A DNA stretch of 64,000 nt, from assembly GCA_014529385.2 (NCBI GenBank), contig CM043960.1, forward strand, positions 118,428,043 through 118,492,042, in the 5' to 3' direction. Positions within the stretch are counted from its first letter, which is position 1; every line of letters starts with the position of its first letter. The notes beneath the pieces were generated by a model. That model was given only the letters and a program-made list of their open reading frames with translations, was not told where the DNA came from and made no database searches. The DNA comes from Adiantum capillus-veneris (taxonomy: Eukaryota > Streptophyta > Polypodiopsida > Polypodiales > Pteridaceae). A program made the translations under genes and the position numbers. Shown here piece after piece: positions 37,809-48,923 of this stretch.

Positions 37809-39605
37809 TCAGCGGAGTTGCAGGGTTCTCCCTCCCTCTGGAATATCTAGCATGAACTCTGGATCAAATCTTAAAAAGTACCTTTTGAGCCTCCATCCAT
37901 TGACTTTGGTCTTGTGAATTGGACCATCTGCTTCCATCAATTTGTAGCTACGTTGACGTAGCGCCTTTTGACAATGAATGTCCCTTCCCATCTCGGTTGA
38001 AATTTCTTATCTTCCTAGTGTCAAATCTATTGTCGTATCTCAACACTAACATGGCTTTTTCTAGACCCTTTTCCTTAAGCCCTTGATTGAATGTGAGTCG
38101 GCGTCTCTCTGCTTGCGCTGCATAGTGATTTATTGCATCTTCCCTATCTAGTTGAAGCCTCTCTAGATCCAGGATGTGGTTGCGGAGATGGACAATTGGG
38201 CGTTGTAATTGGCTAGCTATGACTCACAAGCTAGCTATGAATCACAAGCTGTCTATCTGTACCTCGATGGGTAGAATGGCCTCCTTTCCATATACCAGAT
38301 GAAATGGGGTGAAATCTAGTGATGTTTGGGATGTCGTGCGATAGGCCCAAAGAGCATCCATGAGATGCTTATCCCAATCACTTGTGTGGTTATTCACCTG
38401 CTTCGTGATGATCTTACAAATTATACCATTTACTTTTTCCACTAGACCATTGCATTGTGGATAGTATGGGGTGGAATGTCGGCATGTAATGCCTAACTTT
38501 TTCATCAGTTCTCCCACCAGATCACCTCTGAAACCTGGTCCTCTATCAGATATTATCTCGAGAGGTGTGCCAAAACGACAACAAATGTGCTCAAATATGA
38601 ACTTCGCCACTTCTTGGGCTGTAATGCGCGTGGTGGCTGCTGCTTCTGCCCATTGGGTCATGTAGTCTACACCAACTAAAATGTATAGTTTACCTGATTG
38701 GGCCCTTTGGATAGAGGACCAATTGCATCTATTCCCCACTTTTCAAACGGATCATATGAGATGATAGGAGTCTGTGACTCATAGGTTAGTGTACGGTCAT
38801 TGGACACTTGACAAGCCTTGCATGTTTTACACCAATGATGCACATCCATGTTCAGACTAGGCCAAGAGAATCCTGCCTGTAAAATCTTCCTACTAGTAAT
38901 ATCTAGAGCAAAATGGCCACCGCAGACACCATCATGGAAACTTGAGATGTCCTCCGTGATTTCACTAGAGATTGGCACTCACCTGAGAATTTGGTCTTTG
39001 CCTTTGCAATATAAGTTGATGTTTACAAGGCAGTATCTTGTAGCCTTCCTGCCAAGCCATTGTTTCTGGCTCTTGGTGTACCCTTCAAGACACTCTCCTG
39101 TATCTAAGAAGCTGATGATATCAGGCATAGCACCGCTACCTTGAAAGAGGGTTAGTTTCGGTTTGATTGCTCCCATGGGAACATCTTGTATTCTTTCCTT
39201 GGCTAGAGCATTTGCCTCTTGATTTTCTGCCCTAGGGACATGAAAGAACTGCACTGCTTCAAACTTTCTTAAAGTTCCTTTACTTGGATAATTGGCCAAG
39301 TAAAACCTGATTTTTACAAATCCAAGTGCCATTTATTTGCTTATCAAAACCATGGCATTGCCAAACACATTTAGGTGTTGAATCCCTTGCAAAATACATT
39401 GATCTAATCCAATAATTAAAGCCACATACTCTGCTTCAGTGTTGGAGTGGGAGTGTAACAGCTGCCCAATAGAGGCTACCTTTTCCTTTTGCTCATTGAA
39501 AATGATGATGCCGGTTGCAGACTGGTCCACTGTTCTTTTGTATGCTCCATAAAAAAAAAGAGAATGAGCTCTTTCTAGCTTAGGAATTTCTACCATTGGT
39601 GTCAC
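37809..39605 (-). pseudogene. Tat element extra RNase H and integrase
   Basis: 39605-38979 is an RNase H-like domain separate from the one next to RT: LFFYGAYKRTVDQSATGIIIF, NTEAEYVALIIGLDQ, then FFHVPRAENQEANALAKE. The frame is broken by a TAA at about 39333. The integrase follows: zinc-binding block (HDGVCGGHF ... CKTCKACQ) in 38978-38676, and catalytic core in 38739-38242 with GVDYMTQWAEAAA, DRGPGF and NGLVEKVNG carrying the D-D-E residues. 38241-37809 is the C-terminal domain (RYFLRFDPEFMLDIPEGGRTLQ) in several frames. The aspartate and glutamate positions of the core are kept. Confidence 0.85.
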
Positions 39606-39788
39606 TTCTTTACCTTATGTGTTGACCTTTAGCTTCTTCTCATAGTGACAATGAGTAAGAATGCCTGCTAGATTAGCCTTGGTGGAGTTTTCTACTTGCA
39701 TGGTGTAATCAAACTCTTGTAATCTAACAAGCCACTTAGAGATTCTAGATGAGACATCCATGTCTTGCATCACATACGGAAAGACCTC

Positions 39789-41850
39789 TTACATTGTCAG
39801 AATTACAAAGGGTCTAGGTAATAGATAAGAGTGTAACTTTGTAGTGGCAAACATCAGTGCGAGCACCATGTGCTCTACCGTGGTGAATCCTTTTTCTGAT
39901 GGGGTCATGACACGACTAGAGAAGTAGATAGGACGCATGAAAGAGGTTTGGGGGTCCTTGTGCATTAGTACGGCTCCAAGTGTATCACTTCCTACACTAG
40001 GGTTTACATAAAATGGTTCGTCCCATCTAGGGGGTGCAATGGTGGGAAGTGTAGCCAGGATTTGTTTCACTTCGGTAAATTGTTTCTCATTTTCTTCACT
40101 CCATGAGAAGACATCTCTATGGGTGACTTGTTGTAGAGGGAGAACCACCTGAGAGAGCAAGTGAATGAACCTGCTCAAATACCCTACCTTCTAAATGAAA
40201 GAGACCAATTGCTTAGCCGTGGTGGGTGATGATAGATATACTAAAGCTTGAATCTTGCTAGGGTCAGCCTCAATCCCTTTTGCTGCAATTACATGGCCAA
40301 GAAGAGTGACCTTGCTTTCACCAATGTGACACTTATCCACGTTAAGTTGTCCACCCAAGGCTTGTAGCCTAGCCAGGCCATCATAGACCTTGCTCAAATG
40401 GAGGCAGCGTGAACTGTAGATGCAAAAATCATCTATGAAGACTCGTATTGACTTTCCAAAGTATGGTTGGAAGACAAAAGTCACATAGTTTTGATATGTG
40501 GCCGGAGCGTTGGTGAGGCCAAAAGGCATCACCCTATAAGCAAAACATCCTCATGGTGTTATGAAAGTTGTCTTTTTCTAGTCTTCTTTTGCAATGCTAA
40601 TCTGAAAATAGCCTGAGTAGCCATCACATACTGTGTAGCATTCATGACCTGCTACCTCATTGAGAATTTCATCTTGGAATGGGAGGGGAAGATGATCTCT
40701 CTTTGTGGCTGCGTTGAGAGGTTTGTAGTCTACACAAACCCTCCACTTACCGTTCTTCTTTGGCGTGACTACCACTAGAGAGACCCACTTTGAGTCTTCA
40801 ATGAGGTAAATGAAACCTACCTGTAGCAAATTCCTTACCTCTTTGAGCAATGCTTCTTGTTGAATTACCCCAAGCCTTCTGAGCTTTTGCACTACGAGAT
40901 TACTTCCTTCCCTGAGTCTTATGCGGTGTTGTACCACTGTGATGCCTATGATCTTTTCATAACCATCAATGAACAATGTGGTGAAGTTACCTAGCATAGA
41001 GACATATTCTTTCCTCTCTTCACCATTTAACTCACTGGAGAGCATCCGATATAAATTACTTGTATCCACCAAGGGTAGCGTACCTGATGGTCCCTCTTGG
41101 TTCTTCGCTAGTGTTTCAGATTGTGTCAATCTTTTTGGGTCTTTGAGGATGACCCCATTACTTCAATGCTATCGTCGCTCTCTTCAGTTGTTGTTGTCTC
41201 TTCTCCTGAGGTGGTCAAAGAGTCATTGGTGAACTCATCTTCCTATGCCTCCAAGATCATGTTGCGTTGCTTCCCAGTCTTCATGTTGTAGAATATGGAC
41301 TTCCCTTTAGCATCCTTCATTTAAATCATTCCGGTACTCTAATCTTGCTTAGCCTCCATAGACATGAGCCAGGGTCTTCCAAGAATGATAGGATAGCCCT
41401 CCCTTTTGTGTGGCATGACAAAAATGTCTACCTCCACTTCTATGTTGAACGCCTTCACTTTGACTGCATTCAGTATGCCTACGCACTTCACTCTGACGTT
41501 ATTTACCATTTTAGCTCGGGAGGGTGCCGGCCTACTTACCTCTAGGTTAGGTGGTGCATCATTTTCTCACTCATGACGCATATCTATGTGCCACCATCTA
41601 TGCAGACATTTGAGATACGTTTCCCCTTGATGTAGGCGTCCATGGTTGGTAGGATGTCATTAAGATTCCTCCCAGAGATAGCCCCAGCTATCCTTGGTCT
41701 TGATTTTCTTGTACTTACCATCTTCGTCCATTGTCTCCTCATCCTTGGTGCAATATGGATTAATTGGGGCCAAGTTATCTTTGGACCCTGCATCAATACA
41801 TCATGAACTAGGTCGTATGGTTTAGCATACTCACCCAGTGAAAAATCCAC
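39789..41850 (-). pseudogene. Tat element protease, reverse transcriptase and RNase H
   Basis: 41850-41260: protease region, ending with the active-site VCIDGGT and, after a stop, the block REGYPIILGRPWLMSMEA. 41129-40578: start of RT (GFIYLIEDSKWVSLVVVTPKKNGKWRVCVDY, shown here only in part as VVTPKKNGKWRVCVDYKPLN). 40532-40191: MPFGLTNAPATYQNYV, the catalytic FIDDFCIYS and the connection start. 40178-39789: RNase H (SDTLGAVLMHKD, EKGFTTVEHMVLALMF). Stops separate the segments near 41580, 40560 and 40185. Between protease and RT lies a charged Ser/Thr-rich spacer (41266-41130). Confidence 0.82.
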
Positions 41851-41862
41851 AATGTCGATCTT

Positions 41863-42960
41863 TCATCGAGGCTTAGATGCCTGCTCACTAGACTCACCTT
41901 TTCCTTTCGTCTTCTCCTCCCTTTGAGAGGCTTCTTCGTGCCTAGCACGCTTCACTCCAATGGCATCCACTTCTTCTACCTTTCCTTTTCCTTTGTTCTT
42001 CTCTCGGACTAGTTCTTCTATCTTTGCCTTCCCTTTAGCTTCCAGGCTAATGACACTCACTGCTTGGTTTCCAGGAGGAGGTGAAGGTAGCGGTGGCATG
42101 AGAGGTTGTGGTGGTGGTGGTGGTTGTACAGGTGGTTGAAGGATTTGGACGGGTGGAATCTGCCCTGGTTGCCTGGGTGGTGGTGATCTTGCCCTTGGTG
42201 GGGAGATCTGATTCTGTCTTCCTCCTCTATTGAAGTTTTGCCTTCTCAGATGTGGGCAGTAGTACATGCCGTGGCTGTCTTCCCCGCAATTGTAGCAGTG
42301 GTACTCTTGGTTTTGCCTTCGTTGTCCTCTCCCTTGCTCTAGATTTTGGACCGGTGCATGTCCTTGCTATACAAGATGAACGAATAAACTTTCAAGCTGA
42401 GTAGTGATGCGACTCAACAGGTCTTGTTGCTCTTCTAATGCCTCTTGTGGTTGGGTTCTATGAGCGGATGTTGCACACACTGGGTTTAGTCGAACTGAGC
42501 TCGATTCCTCTGACTCGTTGACTCTTGCTTCATGCGTAGCTTCTTGTCTTTAAGGCGGGCTACTTCCATTGGGAACCTCCCACAAATCCACAAACTTAGA
42601 TTCGTAAGTGGCATACTCTAGTAGACCTCCCTGCTTTAACTCTGTCAGCAACTGCCATAACTTTTCTGAGGTTGTGCCTCTACCAAAATTCTTCACAAAG
42701 ACAACATGTAGTACATCCCCATGCATTTTTGGTAGCTTGGGGCAAAGCATTGTACCAAGACTTGGCCTCTACTTTCATCAGTAGAGGAAAAATTCGTAGC
42801 CGTGAGGCATCATCATGAAAGTAGAGGAAAAATTCGTAGTCGTGAAGCATCATCATCCTTGTTGGAAACCACACAAGCGATGTCAAAGTCATCCAGAAAA
42901 TCGGTGGTGATGTCTTCTCCCTTTTTTCCACTTAATGTGGGGAAAGAGACACTTGCCATG
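41863..42960 (-). pseudogene. Tat element gag with zinc knuckle
   Basis: Starts at the ATG at 42960 ([16 protein letters not shown]). The capsid-like part has RLRIFPLLMKVEAKSWYNALP. A CCHC knuckle (CYNCGEDSHGMYYC) lies near 42250-42300, followed by a Pro-rich tail and a Lys/Glu-rich end. A 40-bp tandem duplication (42781-42820 and 42821-42860) shifts the frame early in the gene. Further stops occur near 42550 and 42270. Confidence 0.75.
42781..42860 (-). repeat. 40-bp tandem duplication in gag
   Basis: GTAGAGGAAAAATTCGTAG starts at 42781 and again at 42821. As 40 is not a multiple of three, it breaks the gag frame. Confidence 0.9.
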
Positions 42961-42992
42961 GTAGTAACTTAATGAGTAGGAAATTACAAACC

Positions 42993-43046
<54 letters not shown>

Positions 43047-43121
43047 CAAACGTATATATATATATATATATACACATATATACACACACAGACACATATA
43101 CACACACACACATACACGCAC

Positions 43122-43205
<84 letters not shown>

Positions 43206-43217
43206 ATGTGTATGTAT

Positions 43218-43313
<96 letters not shown>

Positions 43314-43326
43314 GTATATATATATC
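42993..43326. repeat. Compound (TA)n(CA)n(CATA)n microsatellite
   Basis: About 330 bp of alternating TA, CA/TG and CATA runs, about 30 bp upstream of the gag ATG of the Tat element. It can fold extensively and yields spurious open frames on both strands. Confidence 0.95.
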
Positions 43327-43956
43327 ACAAATGACTCAGCGGCGCACAACGGCTTTCTTACAGGGTTGGGTGGATGGATTTAAAACAGGATTTAAAAAAA
43401 TGGATCGCAAAGCTAGAACAGAATAAAGATGCTTACATCAAAAGAGTGGTAGTGATCCAAAAGGGGTAAGATGATGGGACGTGGAGATCTCAGGATTTCA
43501 TGAAGCATTTCTGCTCCGAATAGGAAAACAATCTTTTGCTCGTAGAATATCTTCCTATCAATATATACGTTTACATGCATGTGTTGTAGGAAATGGAAAG
43601 GAAAGACTTCTGGCCTATTGTTATTATCCATGTCGGGTGTAGGGAAGGGATTACTTAGAGTTGCATACCTTAAGTGCTGACAAGGTGACACCTTCACCAC
43701 ATGCCTCTACCTCCTATTGAAGTCCGCACAATCCTCCACGTTAGGTTCAAAACAGACTGGGCGAGAAGAGTCTACCTCAATTGGATTTCCATTCTGCATG
43801 CGACGGCGGTGCTTGGGTGGTCGTACTTCACTTGAACTCTCTAGGCCTAGAGAGAGCGTAGGCCCACTTGCGTCCACCAAATGCTTTAGGCTTTGTGGCT
43901 TGGACTTTGTCGTGATGTAGTTGACGACTCTTCTCGAAGTTCTTTATTCACCTCTT
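43327..43956 (-). other. Tat element leader, no clear gene
   Basis: Untranslated or decayed leader between the small zinc-knuckle ORF and gag. The minus-strand frame 43700-43413 (95 codons) has no features I recognise. Confidence 0.5.
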
Positions 43957-44193
43957 CTATCGGCACTCATTGATAGAATGCTTTGGTTGGTGACAGTGAT
44001 GACACTTTGTAGCCCTCCCACTTGATGCTCTTGATTTGCAGTTAGCACGAGCAATACAAGATAGGGAGCTCACCTCTTGGATATTGACGACGCTATAGCC
44101 TGGCAGTAGCACTTCAATGAAGGAGGTCAGTGTTTCTTCAATCTCCTCCTCCTCCATCCTCCAGTTGGAGAATTCTTGCAGCCATTCATCCAT
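43957..44193 (-). CDS. Small leader ORF with a CCHC zinc knuckle
   Basis: 78 codons starting MDEWLQEFSNWRMEEEE. The acidic N-terminal half is followed by a basic stretch and CHHCHQPKHSINEC, which fits CX2CX4HX4C. It begins about 75 bp after the 5' LTR on the minus strand, before gag. It could be a remnant of a captured gag, or an accessory ORF as some Tat/Ogre elements carry upstream of gag. It ends with a TAG right after the knuckle. Confidence 0.55.
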   Translation of the reverse strand: MDEWLQEFSNWRMEEEEIEETLTSFIEVLLPGYSVVNIQEVSSLSCIARANCKSRASSGRATKCHHCHQPKHSINECR

Positions 44194-44249
44194 GGCTGAC
44201 GATGTGTGTTGTTTTCAACATTGTAAACTAGAGGTTTCCTAAAAGCCGT

Positions 44250-44268
44250 CCTTCATGGGGGCACCAAA
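44250..44268 (-). other. Tat element primer-binding-site candidate
   Basis: Minus strand directly after the 5' LTR reads TTTGGTGCCCCCATGAAGG. The TGG start and position fit a tRNA primer site. I cannot name the tRNA. Confidence 0.55.
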
Positions 44269-44414
44269 TGACGAGCACAAAGCGTGACACGGACCCTGAC
44301 GGCCTCAAACACCAGCCTCCAATGCACGCCGAGCTGGCCACAGTGAAATGAATAGGGGGCACCACCTAGCTTTGAGTGGCTAGGATGCGGACAACAGTGA
44401 TTTGGAATAGCACA

Positions 44415-44529
<115 letters not shown>

Positions 44530-44573
44530 TAGATAGATAGATTTTATTATCGTCCTCGGAGGTCAAATATGAC

Positions 44574-47500
44574 CTATGGGACCAAAGTTACATGTGATGT
44601 AGTATGTGTACGGCTGATGAGTAACTCTCGATGCTCCAAAATTGTAGTGATGAGAGTCGCAATGGAGAGCCCACACTTTGGCTGGGAGAGGAAAGTGTGT
44701 AGGTCTAAGTTATGGCTGAAAATGTGAGAGAAGCAAGTTCGGATGTGATCAAAAGCTGAGCACTCTAGTAGTGTGTGGTACTCAGACTCTCGAACTTGCA
44801 GTGAGCATAATGTGCACAGTCGATTTGACTCTTCTCCATTGCCCCAACGCCCTATCTCGCATCGAAGGAAATGGGAGCTAAGCCGAATTGCTGCGATAGT
44901 GCGTATCGCGGACAAGGGAATAGGCTCAAGCATGTAAGTGTGAGTACGGTTTCCTCTCTCAGCGAAGAACATGGTTTTGTAGTTGGGGGCAATATAGGTG
45001 GTGTAATGTATGAAGCGTGACCCACCGGATTTCTCCCAAGCCGTAATACATTGGCGTTGTAGAAAAGCTTCATTCACTTGAGAGTCAATTGAAGCATCAT
45101 GTAGCAAGTGTAATGCATCCCATCTCCCAAACCACTTCTTTATGTCTTGCATCCATCCCGTGCTCAAGATCTTGCTTTTATGCGTCTTTTGAACTTTTTT
45201 GCTTGCTTCCCATGCAATTGTAGGAAGTCGATGTGAGGGGTTTTGACGCATCTTTATCATGTACTCCACAACCCTTTCCATGCCCATAACCTCAATTGGA
45301 AGAGATCCCGACTCAAGAAGTAGGAGCATATATGGTGTTTGTGTCTTAACTTGGACAAAGTTTGTAAGAAAACGCTTTTGAACATTCTCAAACTCTTTCC
45401 AAGTAGACTTTGAGATGCTCCCACCCCACACTTCAACTCCATAAAGAAGAACCGGTGTCACCAATGCATCAAAAAGATACTTCTTGAGAACCCAACACTT
45501 GATGTTTCCCGCATTACACATGTTCTCAAATGCATAATATGCTCTCTTTCCCGCTTCCAAACGACGCATAGCACATTCATGCCACTTGTGATTGGATGGA
45601 ACCTCAAGGCCAAGGTACTTAAAGCTCTCAACAACTTCAAGTGTCTCGTTGTTGTACACAATGCATGGCTTCTCCTTATGGTTGGTTTTCACAAGCATAA
45701 CCTTTGTTTTGGATTCATTTACAATCAGCCCACTATGCAAGCAAAAGTTCTCAAGGACAACCATAAGCTTTTGTGCATCTTCTAAAGTGTGTGCTAGAAG
45801 CACTACATCATCCGCATACAACAAAAGCATGATTACCACATTGCAAATAGTGACCTCTTCAATGCCTTCTTCTTGCATAAAGTCAAGTACCATTTGTTCC
45901 AATTGATCGATGCATAGACCAAAGAGAGTTGGTGACAATGGACATCCTTGTTTAACCCCAATAGTGCTTACAAAAATTTCTGAAATTTCTCTTCCCATGC
46001 GCAATTGACAAATCACCTTCTCATAGATTCGAGAAACCGCAAGCATAAACTCACTTGGCACTTGGAGTTCTTCCATCCTTCTCCACAAATTGTTACGTGG
46101 AATCATATCAAAGGCTTTCTTAAAGTCCACAAAACAACAATACAATCGCTTGCCTTTCAACCGACTTTCCTCCATGAGAACACGAAGAGTGACAAGATGA
46201 TCAATGGTGCTATGGCATCGACGAAAACCCGCTTGTCCCTTTGCACGCTTGTCATTCTCTTCAGCCCAATCACTCAATTTCATCTCCATTATGCACCCAA
46301 ATAACTTTGCCATAAGAGACCCAATCATTATAGTCCGGTAGTTGCTTACATTCTTTACATCCCCTCCTTTATGCAAAGGCTTAACCCAATTAGTACTCCA
46401 ATCATAAGGCATACCATGTTGAAGTGCAAGGTTGAACATATCACACATCCACTCATGGGTAAAATCTCCCGTCCATTTGATCATCTCCGGCTTGATACCT
46501 TGAAGATCTCCCGCTTTGCGAGTGGCCAACTTTTCAAGCCCACCGCATACATCCTCAATAGTAAAAAAAGACGGCATACATGGGAGTGAACCATAAAATG
46601 GCATTTTTTCAGTATTTTCTTGCTCATATAATTGCCTACAATGTGTGTACATATCCACTAGACTCAAGTTACCAAAATTCTCAACCCGCTTGCCTCTCAA
46701 GTTTCTCCAAAATCTTCCACATGCATGTGCCTTTTCTTGGATTTGAAATTCTTGTTGCTTTACTTCCCATCTTCTTCTCTTCTTTTGAATCAATGCCTTG
46801 TATGTATGCAAATGACTTTGATAGTTGTCTTTGTCCATAGTTGCATCAAGCTTTATCAAGGACTTTCGAGCATCTTGACATTCTTTATCAAACCACCTTT
46901 TGCGTGATCTATCTTTGTTGATACCATGGAGATGCTTTATGGCAAAGCATTCTTCCGCACAAGAACAAATAGCTTTCTTGAAAGCTTCCCATTTAGTTTC
47001 CAATGGTGCATCACATTGAAGCTTTGTCATCCATAATTTTTGTTCAACCATTTCAATGTACATTGGTGCCCGTTTGAAATCCATACATAGTGATAACTTC
47101 TCTTTCCTTTGGCTGAGATTATCATGCTTAGTTGCTTCTCCACATGAAAGGTCAATACATAAGGTGCGATGGTCGGATTCCGGGGTCCATTGACCAAACA
47201 TAAAACTCTTTATGCGATACATGATGGCTTCAGAGAGTAGCATATAGTCAATCACACTATCCCCATTATGTCTTCTACATGTAAATCCATTGGTTCCACT
47301 CCACAAAGATACACCATTGGCAATGAGCATACCCGTGCTATTACACATGTGTAAAAGTAACTTTCCATAGTGATCCGGCTCTTTCTCATCCATTGAAGTA
47401 CGATCATACAAGTGAACTTCCTCCAACTCCCTTGAAATGTATGGCATATCAAATTGTTGAGTATCATGTTGCAATGTTTTTGTGCGAGCATTCATATCCC

Positions 47501-47972
47501 CAAATACAATAACATCACCTTCACCTTTGAAATAAGCAATGTCCTCTTCCAAATCAAAAAATGGTTGATCTCTATCCATGCAAGCATAAAAGGGAGAATC
47601 ATGATGAGGAATGTAGCAACCGGCTACAAAAATGGGTGCTCTTTTTGGTGTCATAATTTTCAGCCATACATAACGTTTGTACTTGTCATCTTTCACAATT
47701 GATACAAAATCTTCCAATCCTTTCTTAACCATACATGCTAACCCTCCTTGTCCTCTTCGTTGCTTGAGATTCTTTGACCACATCAATGAATGTACATTGT
47801 AATCCTCCAAGCCGTTAATCCTTTGTGTATCATGCTCCCAAGTTTCAACAAGAAGTACAACATCGGCTTTGCTTGTTAGTTCATCAATGCCAACCCCCGC
47901 ATTCCATGGGTATCCATTACAGTTCCAAAAGCATATTTTCAATTGTAACTCTGTCTCATAGGTCACGCATCC
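44574..47972 (-). CDS. LINE ORF2: endonuclease and reverse transcriptase
   Basis: About 1130 residues. The N-terminal apurinic-type endonuclease has LKICFWNCNG, VVLLVETWEHD, VIVFGDMNAR and SDHRTL, the expected catalytic blocks. The RT (about residues 500-790) has NYRTIMIGSLMAKLF, GQAGFRRCHST, CCFVDFKKAFDMIP, GVKQGCPLSPTLFGL and the catalytic LLLYADDVVLLA. A C-terminal Cys/His block (CTLCSLQVRESEYHTLLEC) follows. There is no visible RNase H. The frame opens right after the ORF1 stop, at GGA TGC GTG; the first in-frame ATG lies about 60 codons in, inside the endonuclease. Translation therefore seems to need stop read-through, reinitiation or a non-AUG start. Confidence 0.92.
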   Translation of the reverse strand, partial: GCVTYETELQLKICFWNCNGYPWNAGVGIDELTSKADVVLLVETWEHDTQRINGLEDYNVHSLMWSKNLKQRRGQGGLACMVKKGLEDFVSIVKDDKYKRYVWLKIMTPKRAPIFVAGCYIPHHDSPFYACMDRDQPFFDLEEDIAYFKGEGDVIVFGDMNARTKTLQHDTQQFDMPYISRELEEVHLYDRTSMDEKEPDHYGKLLLHMCNSTGMLIANGVSLWSGTNGFTCRRHNGDSVIDYMLLSEAIMYRIKSFMFGQWTPESDHRTLCIDLSCGEATKHDNLSQRKEKLSLCMDFKRAPMYIEMVEQKLWMTKLQCDAPLETKWEAFKKAICSCAEECFAIKHLHGINKDRSRKRWFDKECQDARKSLIKLDATMDKDNYQSHLHTYKALIQKKRRRWEVKQQEFQIQEKAHACGRFWRNLRGKRVENFGNLSLVDMYTHCRQLYEQENTEKMPFYGSLPCMPSFFTIEDVCGGLEKLATRKAGDLQGIKPEMIKWTGDFTHEWMCDMFNLALQHGMPYDWSTNWVKPLHKGGDVKNVSNYRTIMIGSLMAKLFGCIMEMKLSDWAEENDKRAKGQAGFRRCHSTIDHLVTLRVLMEESRLKGKRLYCCFVDFKKAFDMIPRNNLWRRMEELQVPSEFMLAVSRIYEKVICQLRMGREISEIFVSTIGVKQGCPLSPTLFGLCIDQLEQMVLDFMQEEGIEEVTICNVVIMLLLYADDVVLLAHTLEDAQKLMVVLENFCLHSGLIVNESKTKVMLVKTNHKEKPCIVYNNETLEVVESFKYLGLEVPSNHKWHECAMRRLEAGKRAYYAFENMCNAGNIKCWVLKKYLFDALVTPVLLYGVEVWGGSISKSTWKEFENVQKRFLTNFVQVKTQTPYMLLLLESGSLPIEVMGMERVVEYMIKMRQNPSHRLPTIAWEASKKVQKTHKSKILSTGWMQDIKKWFGRWDALHLLHDASIDSQVNEAFLQRQCITAWEKSGGSRFIHYTTYIAPNYKTMFFAERGNRTHTYMLEPIPLSAIRTIAAIRLSSHFLRCEIGRWGNGEESNRLCTLCSLQVRESEYHTLLECSAFDHIRTCFSHIFSHNLDLHTFLSQPKCGLSIATLITTILEHRELLISRTHTTSHVTLVP

Positions 47973-48923
47973 CTATTTGCTTGAGAGACTTGCCTTCTCC
48001 TTGGGCACATTTTCTTCATGAGAGATTTCCTTGTTTTTATTATTCTTTTCCTCATATGCCTTACGACGCATATTTTGTTGCTTAATAGTGCGATCTTCAC
48101 ATACAAAACATTTTGTATTCCTCAAATAGATCCAACTATTATCAAGGATAATCTTTCGCTTGGTCTCATCCGGCATGGTGCATACAATTGGCCGTTCTCC
48201 CGAGCGAGGAGCTCCTTGCTTCCCCACTCTATGTGCTCCATAGACCATAACTCCGGACATGCCAAAGTGGGTTTTGAAGAAATCTTCAATAACAATGGCA
48301 AGAGAAGGAGGTGTCTCTAACTTCTCTTCGGGAATTCCACGAATAACAATGTTCTTGGAACGTCGCTCCCGTTCCTTCAACTCCTCCACATCTACATTCT
48401 CAACATTCTTTGTTTGAACCATAGCTTGCATGAGTGAGGAATTAGAAACCACATTGCTACCACATACATCAGCCCAAGACTTGTTTGTGCATACATTTTT
48501 CATGTCGCATACATCCCGGCTCATAGTGTCAAATTTCTCCTCTTTCAATACATGGTCATGCTCTACTTTGCTCATCCGCTCCTTCAAAGCATTCAAGTCC
48601 ACAAGAGAGCGTTTACATTCCTTGAATTCCTCTTCAAGTTGCATCAAACGTGTTGTTTGCATCTCAAGTGTCCTCTTGAGATTCTCATTCTCAACCACAA
48701 GTACCCTTAGTGTGCCATTCTCCATTGCAAGTGCTCGTAAGTCTTCGCCTTGTTTGTTTACGGTCTCTTGCAATGATACCAAGTACGCCATGATCATGGT
48801 TTCCGATGTCGTTGGTTGGGTGGTTGTGTTGCTATCTCCACACTTAGGAGATTTTGGATCATTTTCCACAATGGTTGTGGACCTTGTTGAAGAAGAAGAA
48901 CCCTTGCGAGTGCCGGAAGACAT
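47973..48923 (-). CDS. LINE ORF1: coiled coil plus RRM-like RNA-binding protein
   Basis: 316 residues from ATG at 48921-48923. A Ser/Thr-rich N terminus is followed by a long heptad-rich segment (about residues 45-135, with LVVENENLKRTLEMQTTRL and LNALKERMSKVEHDH). From about residue 185 an RRM-like domain starts (RRSKNIVIRGIPEEK, FFKTHFG, YGAHRVGKQG, RPIVCTMPDETKRKIIL), then a basic tail. This is the architecture of L1 ORF1 proteins, which form trimers on the element RNA. No CCHC knuckle is visible. The frame ends in a single TAG at 47973-47975 and ORF2 continues in the same frame. Confidence 0.85.
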   Translation of the reverse strand: MSSGTRKGSSSSTRSTTIVENDPKSPKCGDSNTTTQPTTSETMIMAYLVSLQETVNKQGEDLRALAMENGTLRVLVVENENLKRTLEMQTTRLMQLEEEFKECKRSLVDLNALKERMSKVEHDHVLKEEKFDTMSRDVCDMKNVCTNKSWADVCGSNVVSNSSLMQAMVQTKNVENVDVEELKERERRSKNIVIRGIPEEKLETPPSLAIVIEDFFKTHFGMSGVMVYGAHRVGKQGAPRSGERPIVCTMPDETKRKIILDNSWIYLRNTKCFVCEDRTIKQQNMRRKAYEEKNNKNKEISHEENVPKEKASLSSK

